This document shows positions 20,801-27,012 of a stretch of DNA of 27,012 nt, in pieces (the stretch's first letter is position 1; each line of letters starts with the position of its first letter). The notes under the pieces are model-generated. The model had not been told where the DNA came from, ran no database searches, and was given only the letters and a program-made list of their open reading frames with translations. The stretch spans positions 325,761 to 352,772 of the forward strand of contig NW_019091560.1 of NCBI RefSeq assembly GCF_001949145.1, given 5' to 3'. This DNA is from Acanthaster planci. Its lineage: Eukaryota; Echinodermata; Asteroidea; Valvatida; Acanthasteridae. The position numbers were made by a program, and so were the translations under genes.

Positions 20801-23800
20801 TGGGGGTATAAGTCATCATGGTCATATGGGCAGTTTCACGGGAAAGGTTGCAAAATGAAAAATTGGATATTGATGCTTTTTTTTCGAAGAAAAGTTTGCT
20901 GGAACTTAATGCTTTTACATTGTTGCAATCTCCAAAAAAAATTCAAGGCCTTACACATTATGGTTCTCAAGATGTGAAGTAAAACAGGTGCTAAAACACA
21001 ATATTTGGAGTCTCATTCAAATTTTCTAGAAACTGTAATTGATGTGAAACAAAATCAAATGGTAGTACAACTGCCTGGTCTCACGTGGACATGGAGATGT
21101 GTTCCAAGAAAATGTATACCAAATTTCATTGGAATGGGCTGACTGTTTTTTACACTGTTTTGAGTGAGACATTGGTTTGTTAGTTAAATGTTTTTTCAAA
21201 CTGTCCTCTCCTGAACATAGTATTTCTTCCAGAATGAAAAGAAATGAAATGTAACTCATTATCTGTCAACACAACACTAAACATTCTAGTAAACTAAATA
21301 TAAAAATATTGTACTGCAGTGATTACAAGTACATGTAAATAAGATATAAATGTGTCCTTTCCTGAACATGACATCCCATGATTTGCAGAAAGTCGGAAAA
21401 AAAAATGGGGGGGGAGGGTCATTGACTGGTAGCTTGGCATAGACTTACAAGATCTACAGACTATAGAAGAAATCAGACTTGGACCGTGAAACGGAAGGAA
21501 AAAACCGAGTGATGTATGAGGAATACAGAGCAAAGAAGAGAAAGAAAAGGGAAAAAGCTATGAAAGTTTATGGCAGAAGTGAACTTGCTGAGGTTGATAT
21601 TCTTTAAAAAGATAACGCGCAATTTATACATGTAATTTATTCCTGAACAGTTTAAGTATTCATGCATAAGCATTTCTTTGTAGGGGCTACCATAGGCCAA
21701 CATCAGTAATTGCGTCACTTTTAAAGTTGTGGTTTTACCATCACACAATTAGTAAATCATCCTACTGATGGCCACCACGGCCATTACTTCAGACTACTTC
21801 ATTATTACGTCTATAGGAGAACGACAGTATCATTCTACACCTTGTTAAATATTGTGTCCATTCCTGAACACACGTACACAACAGCTAACTAGAGCATAAC
21901 AAGATATAACATTATCTCAAATAAACAAATATATAACTCCCAACTTCTTAAAAACCATTATTCTCGAAGACAAACTTTTTCCTATTGTGCTTTTGGTATT
22001 TCTGTATGTGTAGTTTGTTGATACCATACAGGTACTTACATGTATATGGACCATATCACACATGTTTACCAGTTTTATTTTGCACTTTCATTGCAAAACA
22101 TGTTCAAGTGATTATACTGGTCCTGTCTGTCCATCTAATAAGCTTTATGATAAAATTTCTCAAAATGTTGCTTTATAAGATCAAACTTGATGGAAGGTAG
22201 CATGATATTGAAATTTTGTCCTTTCCTGAACAAAATGATCTGTTTTCAAAGCAGCAAGAGAGGCCACCATAACTCTTGAATGCAGTAACCTAGGAAAACA
22301 ATTCTTTGATAGCTGTTTTCCCATATACATCTATGTAGCTCTTGGACAAAGGAGAATATACTGAGCAGGGTGCACGATTTTCTGAATTAGCTGAAATGAC
22401 AGGTGGTGTTTTAAGAAAAAAGAGACAAAAAAAAAAAAATTTTCCCAAAATATCAGAAAATATGCATTATTTTTAAAAGCATAATTTGCATTAGTGTTGA
22501 AGACATGACTGTTGTGGTGGCTGTCAACCAATTTAACCACTTGCTGCCGGGTGGATTTTTCTTGAGCAAGACAAGATGCCGGGTCATTTTCAAGATTTTC
22601 CATTTTCAAAATTCTTCAAACATACATCATTTCATTTAATGGCCGTTTATACCAAAATGAAGGACTCTTTGGGCACTATTCTAAAGCTAACAGGTAAAAT
22701 TCATTGACTCCTGAATATTTCAGCCAGGCCTGCAGCCAAATTGCGCAGTGTTACATAAGATTCTTTGTTCCCGAAACTGCTGACCACTTTTTAATAGGAG
22801 CCAGATTAGCGTGCAGCAGTGCTATGTGGCTCATTGCTGCAGTGGTGGAGAGCTTTTGTCCCCGGTGGTAATCCGCTTGCTCTAAATGCCTCAAATCATG
22901 GTATACTGTTTCAAAACAAGGCTGGATTATCTCCAATACTGAGAGCGAAAAATTGTCCATAATGCCTAGCAGCTCAGTATTTTGTGCTGAGCACGGTCTT
23001 TTGTTACAAGGCCCAACTCTTCTGTCCCAGTTCTGGGCTGCTGGGCTCTGTATATAAAGCCTATGTACCTGAAAATGGGTCGCCTGGCAGGTAGTGGTTA
23101 AAGGCAACCCCAAACATGTCTGGAATGTGAAAATAGGTTTATGATATATACCTTCAGTTGACAAAGTTTATGAAATGCCAAATCACACACCCCCATCAAT
23201 CCGCTGATGTATTACTTTGGGCGACTTCCAATTTGTAGAAGTCCGTGAAATTTTGGTTTCGATTTGGGCCATTCGTTTTCTCCAGTGACTAACTCTTGAT
23301 CGCTATTACCGATGCCAAACACAGTCGGAATCTGTTTGGTCTGGGACAGCTATGGGGCCTAGGATATGGAGGGAGTCCAGTAGACTGGCCCCCAGTTTGG
23401 GGCTAAGGTCCAATGTGCATGTGCTCAGTGTGTGCCAAAAAGTCAAACTGTTTACAATGTCATGTCATTTATAGATGAAGTGCCATATTTTAAATATATG
23501 GTGTCAATTGTGAGATGCATAAACTTTGATAAGGTTGAGAAATTTTCTACCGAAATTGGTCAACAATAGTTGGGCCAGCCCAACTGCAGCACTACAGTTG
23601 GGACTGTCCCAGCTATAGTTGGGATAGCTCCACTTGTGTGGCACTGACTCTCACTCTATCCTTAGCTACTCATCCGTATACGCAATTTCGTGTTGGCATA
23701 CTGAAATTTTCGGTGCACCCACTTATCATCGTGGGTGCAATTTCTCTTGCACACAGAGATGATCCTTAGCCTCTCCGCTTTCTTAGCGCCATTGATTAAA

Positions 23801-24224
23801 TGATTTCACTGAAAAATACCTGAACAACGTGAGTGAAATCATTCAATAGATAGCGCTAAGAAAGCGGAGAGGCTAAGGATCATTTCTATGTGCAAAAGAA
23901 ATTGCGCCCACGATGAAAAGTAGGTGCGCCGAAAATTTTCAGTACGCTGACACGAAATTGCGCATACGGCTGAGTGGCTCAGGACAGCGAGGGAGTGAGA
24001 GTCCGTGCCACACTGGTCAACTAGTGGGGCAAGCCTAGCGCATCAGGACCAGTCAAATTGGAGCTTTCACCAATTCACCTGTAGTTTCTGAAGGCAGCAA
24101 CAACTTCCTCGTAGTGTCTTTTCTCCAATTCCTCATCATCTGCACTGACATCAGCGGCCATATCAGGAAGAATTCGTGGAACTCGCTTGCAGTTTGAAAT
24201 CCCGGTCTTCGTGGGCTGCGCCAT
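8663..24224 (-). CDS. CARNMT1: Carnosine N-methyltransferase (CARNMT1), eight coding exons
   Basis: The enzyme transfers a methyl group from S-adenosylmethionine to the imidazole of carnosine, giving anserine. It belongs to the N2227-type methyltransferases. Coding exons on the - strand are 24224-24079, 18962-18770, 16630-16446 (or 16442), 15315 (or 15308)-15178, 12833-12655, 11452-11339, 10728-10625 and 8809-8663. All other joins are GT-AG and in frame. The total is about 400 residues against 409 I recall for the human protein. Landmarks in order are EVVAAFRNY (41-49), [18 protein letters not shown] (about 142-147), CYQPII, the SAM-binding loop [10 protein letters not shown] (about 182-191), [59 protein letters not shown] and [10 protein letters not shown] near the end. 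No frameshift or internal stop was seen, so the gene is probably functional. The introns are rich in transposon remnants. Confidence 0.93.
8904..9980 (+). mobile_element. Non-autonomous pogo/Tigger-like element in CARNMT1 intron 7
   Basis: The left end AGTAAACTCCAACTAGGTCGG and the right end, read inward, CAGTAAACTCCGGCCAAGTC match at about 17 of the first 21 positions. A TA follows the right end. Subterminal repeats of AAGTTGGC occur at the left side and of AAGTCGGC or AAGTCGTC at the right. No transposase is visible across about 1.08 kb. The left tip lies about 95 bp from the exon 8 acceptor. Confidence 0.6.
9981..10624. other. CARNMT1 intron 7, remainder
   Basis: I see no element or extra exon here. 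The open frames at 10118-10452 are unsupported. Confidence 0.5.
10625..10728 (-). CDS. CARNMT1: CARNMT1 coding exon 7
   Basis: Acceptor tcgtgcag and donor CTT|gtaagt. The exon encodes [20 protein letters not shown], then [15 protein letters not shown]. It joins exon 8 in phase 0. Confidence 0.9.
10729..11338 (-). other. CARNMT1: CARNMT1 intron 6
   Basis: The intron is 610 bp with GT-AG ends and no recognisable transposon. A 101-residue frame on the + strand (10989-11294) has no splice or homology support. Confidence 0.7.
11339..11452 (-). CDS. CARNMT1: CARNMT1 coding exon 6
   Basis: Acceptor tattttacag. The exon encodes [32 protein letters not shown] and LWINL, then donor G|gtttgt. The FIDTAHN motif is a family signature, and I recall its Asp as an active-site residue in the human enzyme. 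Confidence 0.93.
11453..12018. other. CARNMT1 intron 5, left part
   Basis: AT-rich intronic sequence with no supported feature. Confidence 0.5.
12019..12605 (+). mobile_element. TTAA-type non-autonomous DNA transposon, copy 2
   Basis: It is flanked by TTAA at 12015-12018 and 12606-12609. The tips are CTACTTTCTGCCGG and CCTGGCAGGAAGTGG, which is the same inverted end as copy 1 with a few changes. The interior shares TGTAACAAAAGGCCGTACTC and the CTGGGCTCTTTTTATA and GAAATACTCGGGCATCAAT blocks. It sits in CARNMT1 intron 5. Confidence 0.85.
12655..12833 (-). CDS. CARNMT1: CARNMT1 coding exon 5
   Basis: Acceptor gtctgtttcag and donor CCGG|gtaaat. The exon encodes [27 protein letters not shown] and [12 protein letters not shown], matching the central part of the family. 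A TTAA element ends only about 46 bp beyond the donor. Confidence 0.92.
12834..14077. other. CARNMT1 intron 4, left part
   Basis: I see no gene or clear element. A G-run lies at about 13621. The short frames around 12969-13442 are unsupported. Confidence 0.5.
14078..15103 (+). mobile_element. Non-autonomous pogo/Tigger-like element in CARNMT1 intron 4
   Basis: TA flanks both ends (14076-14077 and 15104-15105). The left tip CAGTGGAATGTCGCTATAAT and the right tip, read inward, CAATGGAATGTCGCCATAAC differ at only a few positions. Subterminal GTTCGGTATAG and TTCAGTATAG also match. The length is 1026 bp and no transposase frame is seen. The right end lies about 75 bp from exon 4. Confidence 0.8.
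15178..15315 (-). CDS. CARNMT1: CARNMT1 coding exon 4 (SAM-binding loop)
   Basis: This exon encodes the nucleotide-binding signature [16 protein letters not shown], then [23 protein letters not shown]. The donor is CG|gtaagc. The 5' edge is either 15315 (after aagcag) or 15308 (after aaagag), depending on which exon 3 donor is used. Confidence 0.87.
15470..16218. mobile_element. Possible TTAA-flanked element in CARNMT1 intron 3
   Basis: The left boundary reads TTAACCACTTCACACTGG and the right boundary CATCAGCAAGTGGTTAA. The outer ten bases are perfect inverted repeats and the right tip resembles the TTAA family end (AGCAAGTGG). I could not match the interior to the other three copies, so this may be chance or a diverged relative. 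Confidence 0.35.
16446..16630 (-). CDS. CARNMT1: CARNMT1 coding exon 3
   Basis: This exon follows acceptor ttttgaacag and runs from [10 protein letters not shown] through [18 protein letters not shown] and LPLKD. Its 3' edge is uncertain. Donor CTG|gtcagt (end 16446) changes the expected Trp to Cys at the joint. Donor TCA|gtggtt (end 16442) keeps the Trp but is a weaker site. Confidence 0.85.
16914..18156 (+). mobile_element. hAT-like non-autonomous element in CARNMT1 intron 2
   Basis: The left end is CAGGGCTCACAGAA and the right end is TTTCACGAGCCCTG, an inverted pair with the CAGGG...CCCTG signature of hAT transposons. Subterminal GGCAACCA blocks occur near both ends (about 16973 and 18098), with related GGGCAACTA near 18122. 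I could not confirm the 8 bp target duplication: flanking TACCTGCT and CTGCTGAA share only CTGCT. No transposase was recognised. Confidence 0.65.
18157..18769. other. CARNMT1 intron 2, right part
   Basis: It contains a G-run near 18475 and several AATCCTCAA words on both strands, which may be ends of an old element. No exon is seen. Confidence 0.4.
18770..18962 (-). CDS. CARNMT1: CARNMT1 coding exon 2
   Basis: This exon follows acceptor ttatacag, completes Arg49 and runs [15 protein letters not shown] ... [12 protein letters not shown] ... FVNRDEYS. I chose donor AGT|gtgagc in phase 0 because it joins exon 3 in frame at its best acceptor. A donor eight bases earlier (GA|gtatag) fits only with a later acceptor in exon 3. 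Confidence 0.88.
18963..20064. other. CARNMT1 intron 1, segment a
   Basis: I see no supported exon. A 100-residue open frame on the - strand (19383-19685) has no recognised family. Confidence 0.4.
20065..20425. repeat. Imperfect foldback in CARNMT1 intron 1
   Basis: The left arm (20065-20150) and the right arm (20369-20425, reversed) share TTTTCCCCACT, GACAAAT, TTGGCCAGACTTGCACATTA and ATTGATGGT in order. The left arm carries about 11 and 23 extra bases relative to the right. The loop is roughly 220 bp. Confidence 0.75.
21203..22232 (+). repeat. Scattered array of a CCTGAACA-containing motif
   Basis: Five copies of approximately GTCCTTTCCTGAACA lie at 21203-21217, 21354-21368, 21637-21649 (shorter), 21855-21870 and 22218-22232. 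All are on the same strand, with spacings of about 150 to 360 bp. The sequence between them is not obviously repeated, though AAATRTTGTGTCC-like lead-ins recur. Confidence 0.6.
22537..23097 (-). mobile_element. TTAA-type non-autonomous DNA transposon, copy 3
   Basis: TTAA flanks both sides (22533-22536 and 23098-23101). The tips are CCACTTGCTGCCGGG and CGCCTGGCAGGTAGTGG. The interior is in the opposite orientation to copies 1 and 2 and contains the same TTGTAACAAAAGACCGTGCT block on the - strand. A - strand frame running through most of it (22751-23164) is open for 137 codons and can be aligned with a frame in copy 2. It sits in CARNMT1 intron 1. Confidence 0.85.
23362..23393 (+). repeat. Short interspersed repeat shared with 1111-1140
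   Basis: GGATATGGAGGGAGTCCAGT and the following AGACTGGCCCC differ from TATATGGAGGTAGTCCAGTA and its continuation at only a few positions. GGGCTAA follows in both. The family is unknown. Confidence 0.5.
23636..24013. mobile_element. 378 bp foldback (long hairpin) in CARNMT1 intron 1
   Basis: The left arm 23636-23810 and the right arm 23832-24013 are nearly perfect inverted repeats around a loop of about 21 bases. Shared stretches include GTGTGGCAC at the tips, CGCAATTTCGTGT, TGATCCTTAGCCTCTCCGCT and TTCTTAGCGC. Such structures are typical of foldback or hairpin MITEs. The right tip lies about 65 bp from the exon 1 donor, so the unspliced CARNMT1 transcript would contain a long double-stranded stem. 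Confidence 0.9.
24079..24224 (-). CDS. CARNMT1: CARNMT1 coding exon 1
   Basis: This exon encodes residues 1-48 plus two bases, from MAQPTKTG to FRNY-R. The donor is AG|gtgaat. ATG 24224 has a good start context (gaaATGg). An in-frame ATG three codons upstream (24233) has a weaker context and would add MHE. An out-of-frame ATG at 24244 overlaps the start. Confidence 0.85.
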
Positions 24225-24379
24225 TTCATGCATTTGTTTGTCATGTTTCGAAGCGATAGGGGGCGCCCTTCAACGCTGTTTTCAACTTCCTCTTTATTAT
24301 ATTACAGGGTACTGGATCTGGATAAATACCCTGAAAAGCTCAAAATGAGCATCACTCAGAACGGAACTGGGGTGTGTGT

Positions 24380-24822
24380 TCATTCCTGTTGTAGATGGTT
24401 TTGCAGTGCTGTTTTGAAGCTAGATAACTTATCCATAGAAGTCCTGTGTTTGGGTAGCTTATTCCAATCTCTTGCCATCTTAGGAAAGATTTACTCAAGA
24501 TGAAGGTGGGATTGTGACACAGACTGTGGGATGACAAGTCGATTTGTCTTGCAGCTCCCAGTTTTCATTCACAGGTCAACACTGTGATGAATGATTTTGT
24601 GCAACATGACTAAGCTGCTGTACCGTCGTCTCTGCTGTAGGAGGGGAAGTTTGAGCTTTTTTAGCATTGCTGCCGCAACAGGGCTGGCTACTATAATCTT
24701 GAGTGATATATCATACGCACTGCCCTGCACTGGACAGCTTCAATCTTTACCTATGCGGAACCCATACAGAGCTACAATACTCAAGGTGGGATCGAACCAG
24801 ACTCTTGAAAGCCTGGGCTTTT
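24380..24822 (-). mobile_element. Degraded LINE reverse-transcriptase C-terminal remnant
   Basis: On the - strand, broken frames read in the usual order: FKSLVRSHLEYCSSVWVPHR, then EAVQCRAVRMIYH, then LQQRRRYSSLVMLHKIIHHS, then ARDWNKLP and FKTALQNHLQQ before a stop. These resemble the C-terminal region of jockey/CR1/L2-type non-LTR elements (LVRPxLEY-SxVWxPH, LExVQRRAxRxI, LxxRRxxxRLxMLYKI, DWNxLP). At least two frame changes and an internal stop make it a dead fragment. It begins about 156 bp upstream of the CARNMT1 ATG. Confidence 0.8.
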
Positions 24823-25322
24823 ACATGGACTGGAGCATGACTCGGGTTCTACGAAGAAGAAGTTGAGAAGTTGAATCTACTATTTGCTGATTAATAAAGT
24901 TCCTATTATGTGAATCGTTGGAAATGACGAAATCTTTTACGGACAATTAGTTGAATGTAGCCACGTGTAAGTTGGCGAGCAGATGCACGGAATTAGCTTG
25001 TAAATGTTTTATTTTGATGGCCAACCAGAGTGGGGCTTGTGCTTGCATATGAAGCAAACTATGGGACAGAGAGAACCCCCCCGCCTTTGTGTTGGTCATT
25101 GTTATAATGGTATCTCAGGAATTCTTTTCAGACATCTGGGGGGGGGGTGTCTTAAGTGACAATAGGCTGGAGTGTGTATAGGGATTGGACTTATGGGGGG
25201 ACCCCTCTGTCCATTTTGTGCCTGGTATACCCCGTTGCGGCGGCGGCTGCACCGTATCTAGTCTTGGGCCAAGACGGCAGAACTCAATAGGAGACTCGAT
25301 CGAGCATTATAATAGAGTACCG
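24823..25322. other. Intergenic sequence with G-runs
   Basis: I see no gene. A run of ten G occurs at about 25138-25147 and a GGGGGG-ACCCC patch near 25195. Confidence 0.5.
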
Positions 25323-25330
25323 AAGTGAAT

Positions 25331-25340
25331 ACGTCACGTG
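25331..25340 (+). promoter_or_regulatory. Overlapping CRE-like and E-box sites
   Basis: ACGTCACGTG combines an ACGTCA half-CRE (25331-25336) with a CACGTG E-box (25335-25340). It stands in a CpG-rich stretch between divergent CARNMT1 and the THAP exon, next to three GCGCGTG words (25367-25400). Use as a promoter element is inferred from composition and position only. Confidence 0.3.
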
Positions 25341-26322
25341 CACGATTAGTGTGTAAAAGGCATGAGCGCGTGAACCAGCGCGTGAAGCAACACGCGCGTG
25401 TACTCCATTCGTTTGCACTGTCTTGAGATTATATATATGCCGCGGGGGGGGACGTGTTAAGGGCCGGCGACCATTTAGACACGGTTTGACAAGGGCCCCC
25501 CCCGGTAAGCTCGCCCGGTTGCAAAAAATTCTTTCATACCGGCCTGGCTACCGGCCTGGGATGCTGGACTGGTTGTTGATCTCGAACTTCTCCATCCTGG
25601 GGTCTATTGTTTGCAAGTACTGGTACATGTAATCTATCTTAGAAGGAACCTGCTTGTGGTTTTTAATCCTTCAGCTCTATACAATGTTTACACTAATCCG
25701 CTTAGACCCCTATTCATCTGTGGAAGCATGGTGGGGAAGCCTTTCATCAGGGACTTTGAAATGCCAATGTGCAGACAGGCCTTATACCGGCCTGGAGTAG
25801 GCTGAATACCGGGCAGGCATTTCAGTCTCATATTTCTTCAATTTCCCAGTTCAATGGCTCTCAGGACCCTCTAATATAGAATATTTTGAATGTATAACTT
25901 TTATTAATGAGCTCGGCGGACAGATTTCTGGCCTTTTTGCAAGGGTGAACCCCAAAGATTGTATAGTGTAATTCGACCACCCGAATTAGAAGTCATTACT
26001 GCGGTGGCACGACGCTCGTGGACAAATGGTACGCGCGCGTTACATGCCTTTTCGACCAATAGGGTGTCGTGACTTGCCAAATGTACCCGCACGTCAAGCT
26101 GAAGAATGTGCGTGTGAGTGCGGTGCCACCGCAATTAGGGAGTCTAATCGGATTAGTCTATAGCGCCGCTCAGCGGCGCAAGATGGGGAACTCTCCGCTG
26201 AAACGCGTAATCGCCACGGGCGCCATTCCGGTGTGATATTAGACCGAAGTATTTGCGCGCCAAGTACAAAAAAAATGTACGTATCGGGGTGGCCTCTGTG
26301 CACGTCTGGATCGCGAAGCACA
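25341..26322. other. CpG-richer intergenic region, likely promoter area
   Basis: CpG dinucleotides are much commoner here than in the CARNMT1 introns. TACCGGCCTGG occurs three times (at about 25538, 25549 and 25786). A short perfect hairpin, GCGCCGCT-C-AGCGGCGC, lies at 26163-26179. I see no exon. Confidence 0.4.
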
Positions 26323-26418
26323 ATGTCGGCGACGTGTCCAGCCATCAACTGCAAAAGCAGGTTCAAGAAAAGCTCTGAATTATCATTCTTGCACTTTCCC
26401 AAGAACAAAGAATGGCGA
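26323..26418 (+). CDS. THAP zinc-finger protein, probable first coding exon (partial)
   Basis: The frame starts MSATCPAINCKSRF and continues to LSFLHFPKNKEWR. It fits the N-terminal half of a THAP domain: Met close to the start, C-x4-C (Cys5 and Cys10), a basic stretch, then the F-x-x-FPK signature of the consensus FHRFP. THAP proteins bind DNA through this C2CH zinc module. The second Cys and the His, expected about 35-53 residues after Cys10, are not present before the frame loses similarity. An intron is therefore inferred, with a donor at CGA|gtagta (after 26418) or GTA|gtaatt three bases later. I could not find the second half before the window end. The exact THAP member cannot be named. 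Confidence 0.65.
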
Positions 26419-27012
26419 GTAGTAATTTATATAGTGAAAAGTGAAATTTACCACAAAATAGGCAAACAATTGCGCCAAAAATCCAGACATAACTTAAGCT
26501 AGGCTGAGCCCCCAAATTATGACGTTAATATTTGTAATTAACCTCTTTGACTCGTGAATGCATGTAAAAGGCCCAGCCGCAGGCTTAATGTCACGGGTCA
26601 GGACAGGGTAGTGCAGTTTTGCACTTCGTTGTGGTGACCCGTGACATTCTGGCGTCGTAGACAGGATGCTCTAGGGGTATAACAGCATTATAGTTGGTCC
26701 GTGTACATGGTAATTTAGTCTTTTTCTGACCTGTTGATTTTTGAAATAACATTCCCCGGGCGCTGGCTGGTTTCTCTTGGTGATTAGTCGTGAACGTGGA
26801 CAACACTCTCCTGCGTGCTGCATGTCACTCTGCGTCACCGTTATAGATGCTCTTGAGTTAAAGTACAGTGGCAGGCAAGAATTCTGCATGTTCAAGCCAG
26901 ACGTGGCACATCCTGTTGTCAGCATTGTTGTTCCTACTGATTGCTCTCTGTGTTGTCTTCCAGGAGGATTTTTGGTGCTTCGGCAATTTTTCCGACTGAT
27001 GCTTTTTTTTTT
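26419..27012 (+). other. Probable intron of the THAP gene
   Basis: I see no recognisable continuation of the THAP domain. The stretch holds the 62 bp hairpin at 26587-26648. The window ends in a run of T. Confidence 0.4.
26587..26648. repeat. Compact two-stem hairpin
   Basis: The outer arms AATGTCACGGGTCA and TGACCCGTGACATT are perfect over 14 bp. Inside lies a second perfect stem, AGTGCA-GTTT-TGCACT (26610-26625). Confidence 0.9.

Noticed and set aside
24591-24866. 91-residue + strand frame upstream of CARNMT1
   Set aside because: It is the opposite strand of the LINE remnant, whose - strand reading has clear reverse-transcriptase C-terminal motifs.
1-27012. CRISPR array, bacterial operon or prophage
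   Set aside because: No regularly spaced direct repeats. The genes are split by GT-AG introns and belong to animal families.

Overview
The window looks like nuclear DNA of an invertebrate animal. Coding exons are short and split by GT-AG introns, the background is AT-rich, and small transposon remnants, G-runs and TACATGTA-type words occur throughout. The genes are animal families, but I cannot place the species. A marine invertebrate such as a non-vertebrate deuterostome or a lophotrochozoan is only a guess.

Layout. (1) At 1-6800 is TMEM267 on the + strand, with two coding exons (2196-2516 and 3130-3459) and a complete 216-residue product. A pair of divergent inverted repeats about 150 bp long, with pogo/Tigger-like tips facing outward (1792-1942 and 6660-6802), brackets this gene. 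A 2 x 163 bp tandem duplication and a tRNA-derived SINE lie downstream of it. (2) At 8663-24224 is CARNMT1 (carnosine N-methyltransferase) on the - strand, reconstructed here from eight coding exons. It is convergent with TMEM267, about 400 residues long and apparently intact. (3) At 24380-24822 is a decayed LINE reverse-transcriptase C-terminal remnant, starting about 156 bp upstream of the CARNMT1 start codon. (4) From about 25200 to 26350 the DNA is richer in CpG and probably holds a promoter region. (5) At 26323-26418 is the probable first coding exon of a THAP zinc-finger gene on the + strand, which runs off the window. CARNMT1 and the THAP gene are therefore divergent.

Most CARNMT1 introns carry a recognisable non-autonomous DNA transposon or foldback, several within 100 bp of an exon edge. 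Three belong to one family (560-590 bp, TTAA-type ends, tips like CCACTTGCTGCCGGG), with one copy each at 7403-7972, 12019-12605 and 22537-23097. Others are pogo-like elements (8904-9980 and 14078-15103), a hAT-like element (16914-18156) and a 378 bp near-perfect foldback (23636-24013) just inside intron 1.

The three genes do not form an obvious functional unit: a multi-pass membrane protein, a cytosolic/nuclear methyltransferase and a DNA-binding protein. I found no convincing new multi-gene system. The most unusual signals are the inverted repeats that bracket a complete TMEM267 gene, the YdjM/DUF457-like motif set within TMEM267, and the structured repeats in CARNMT1. All assignments come from reading the sequence and from recalled family features. 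No database search was run.
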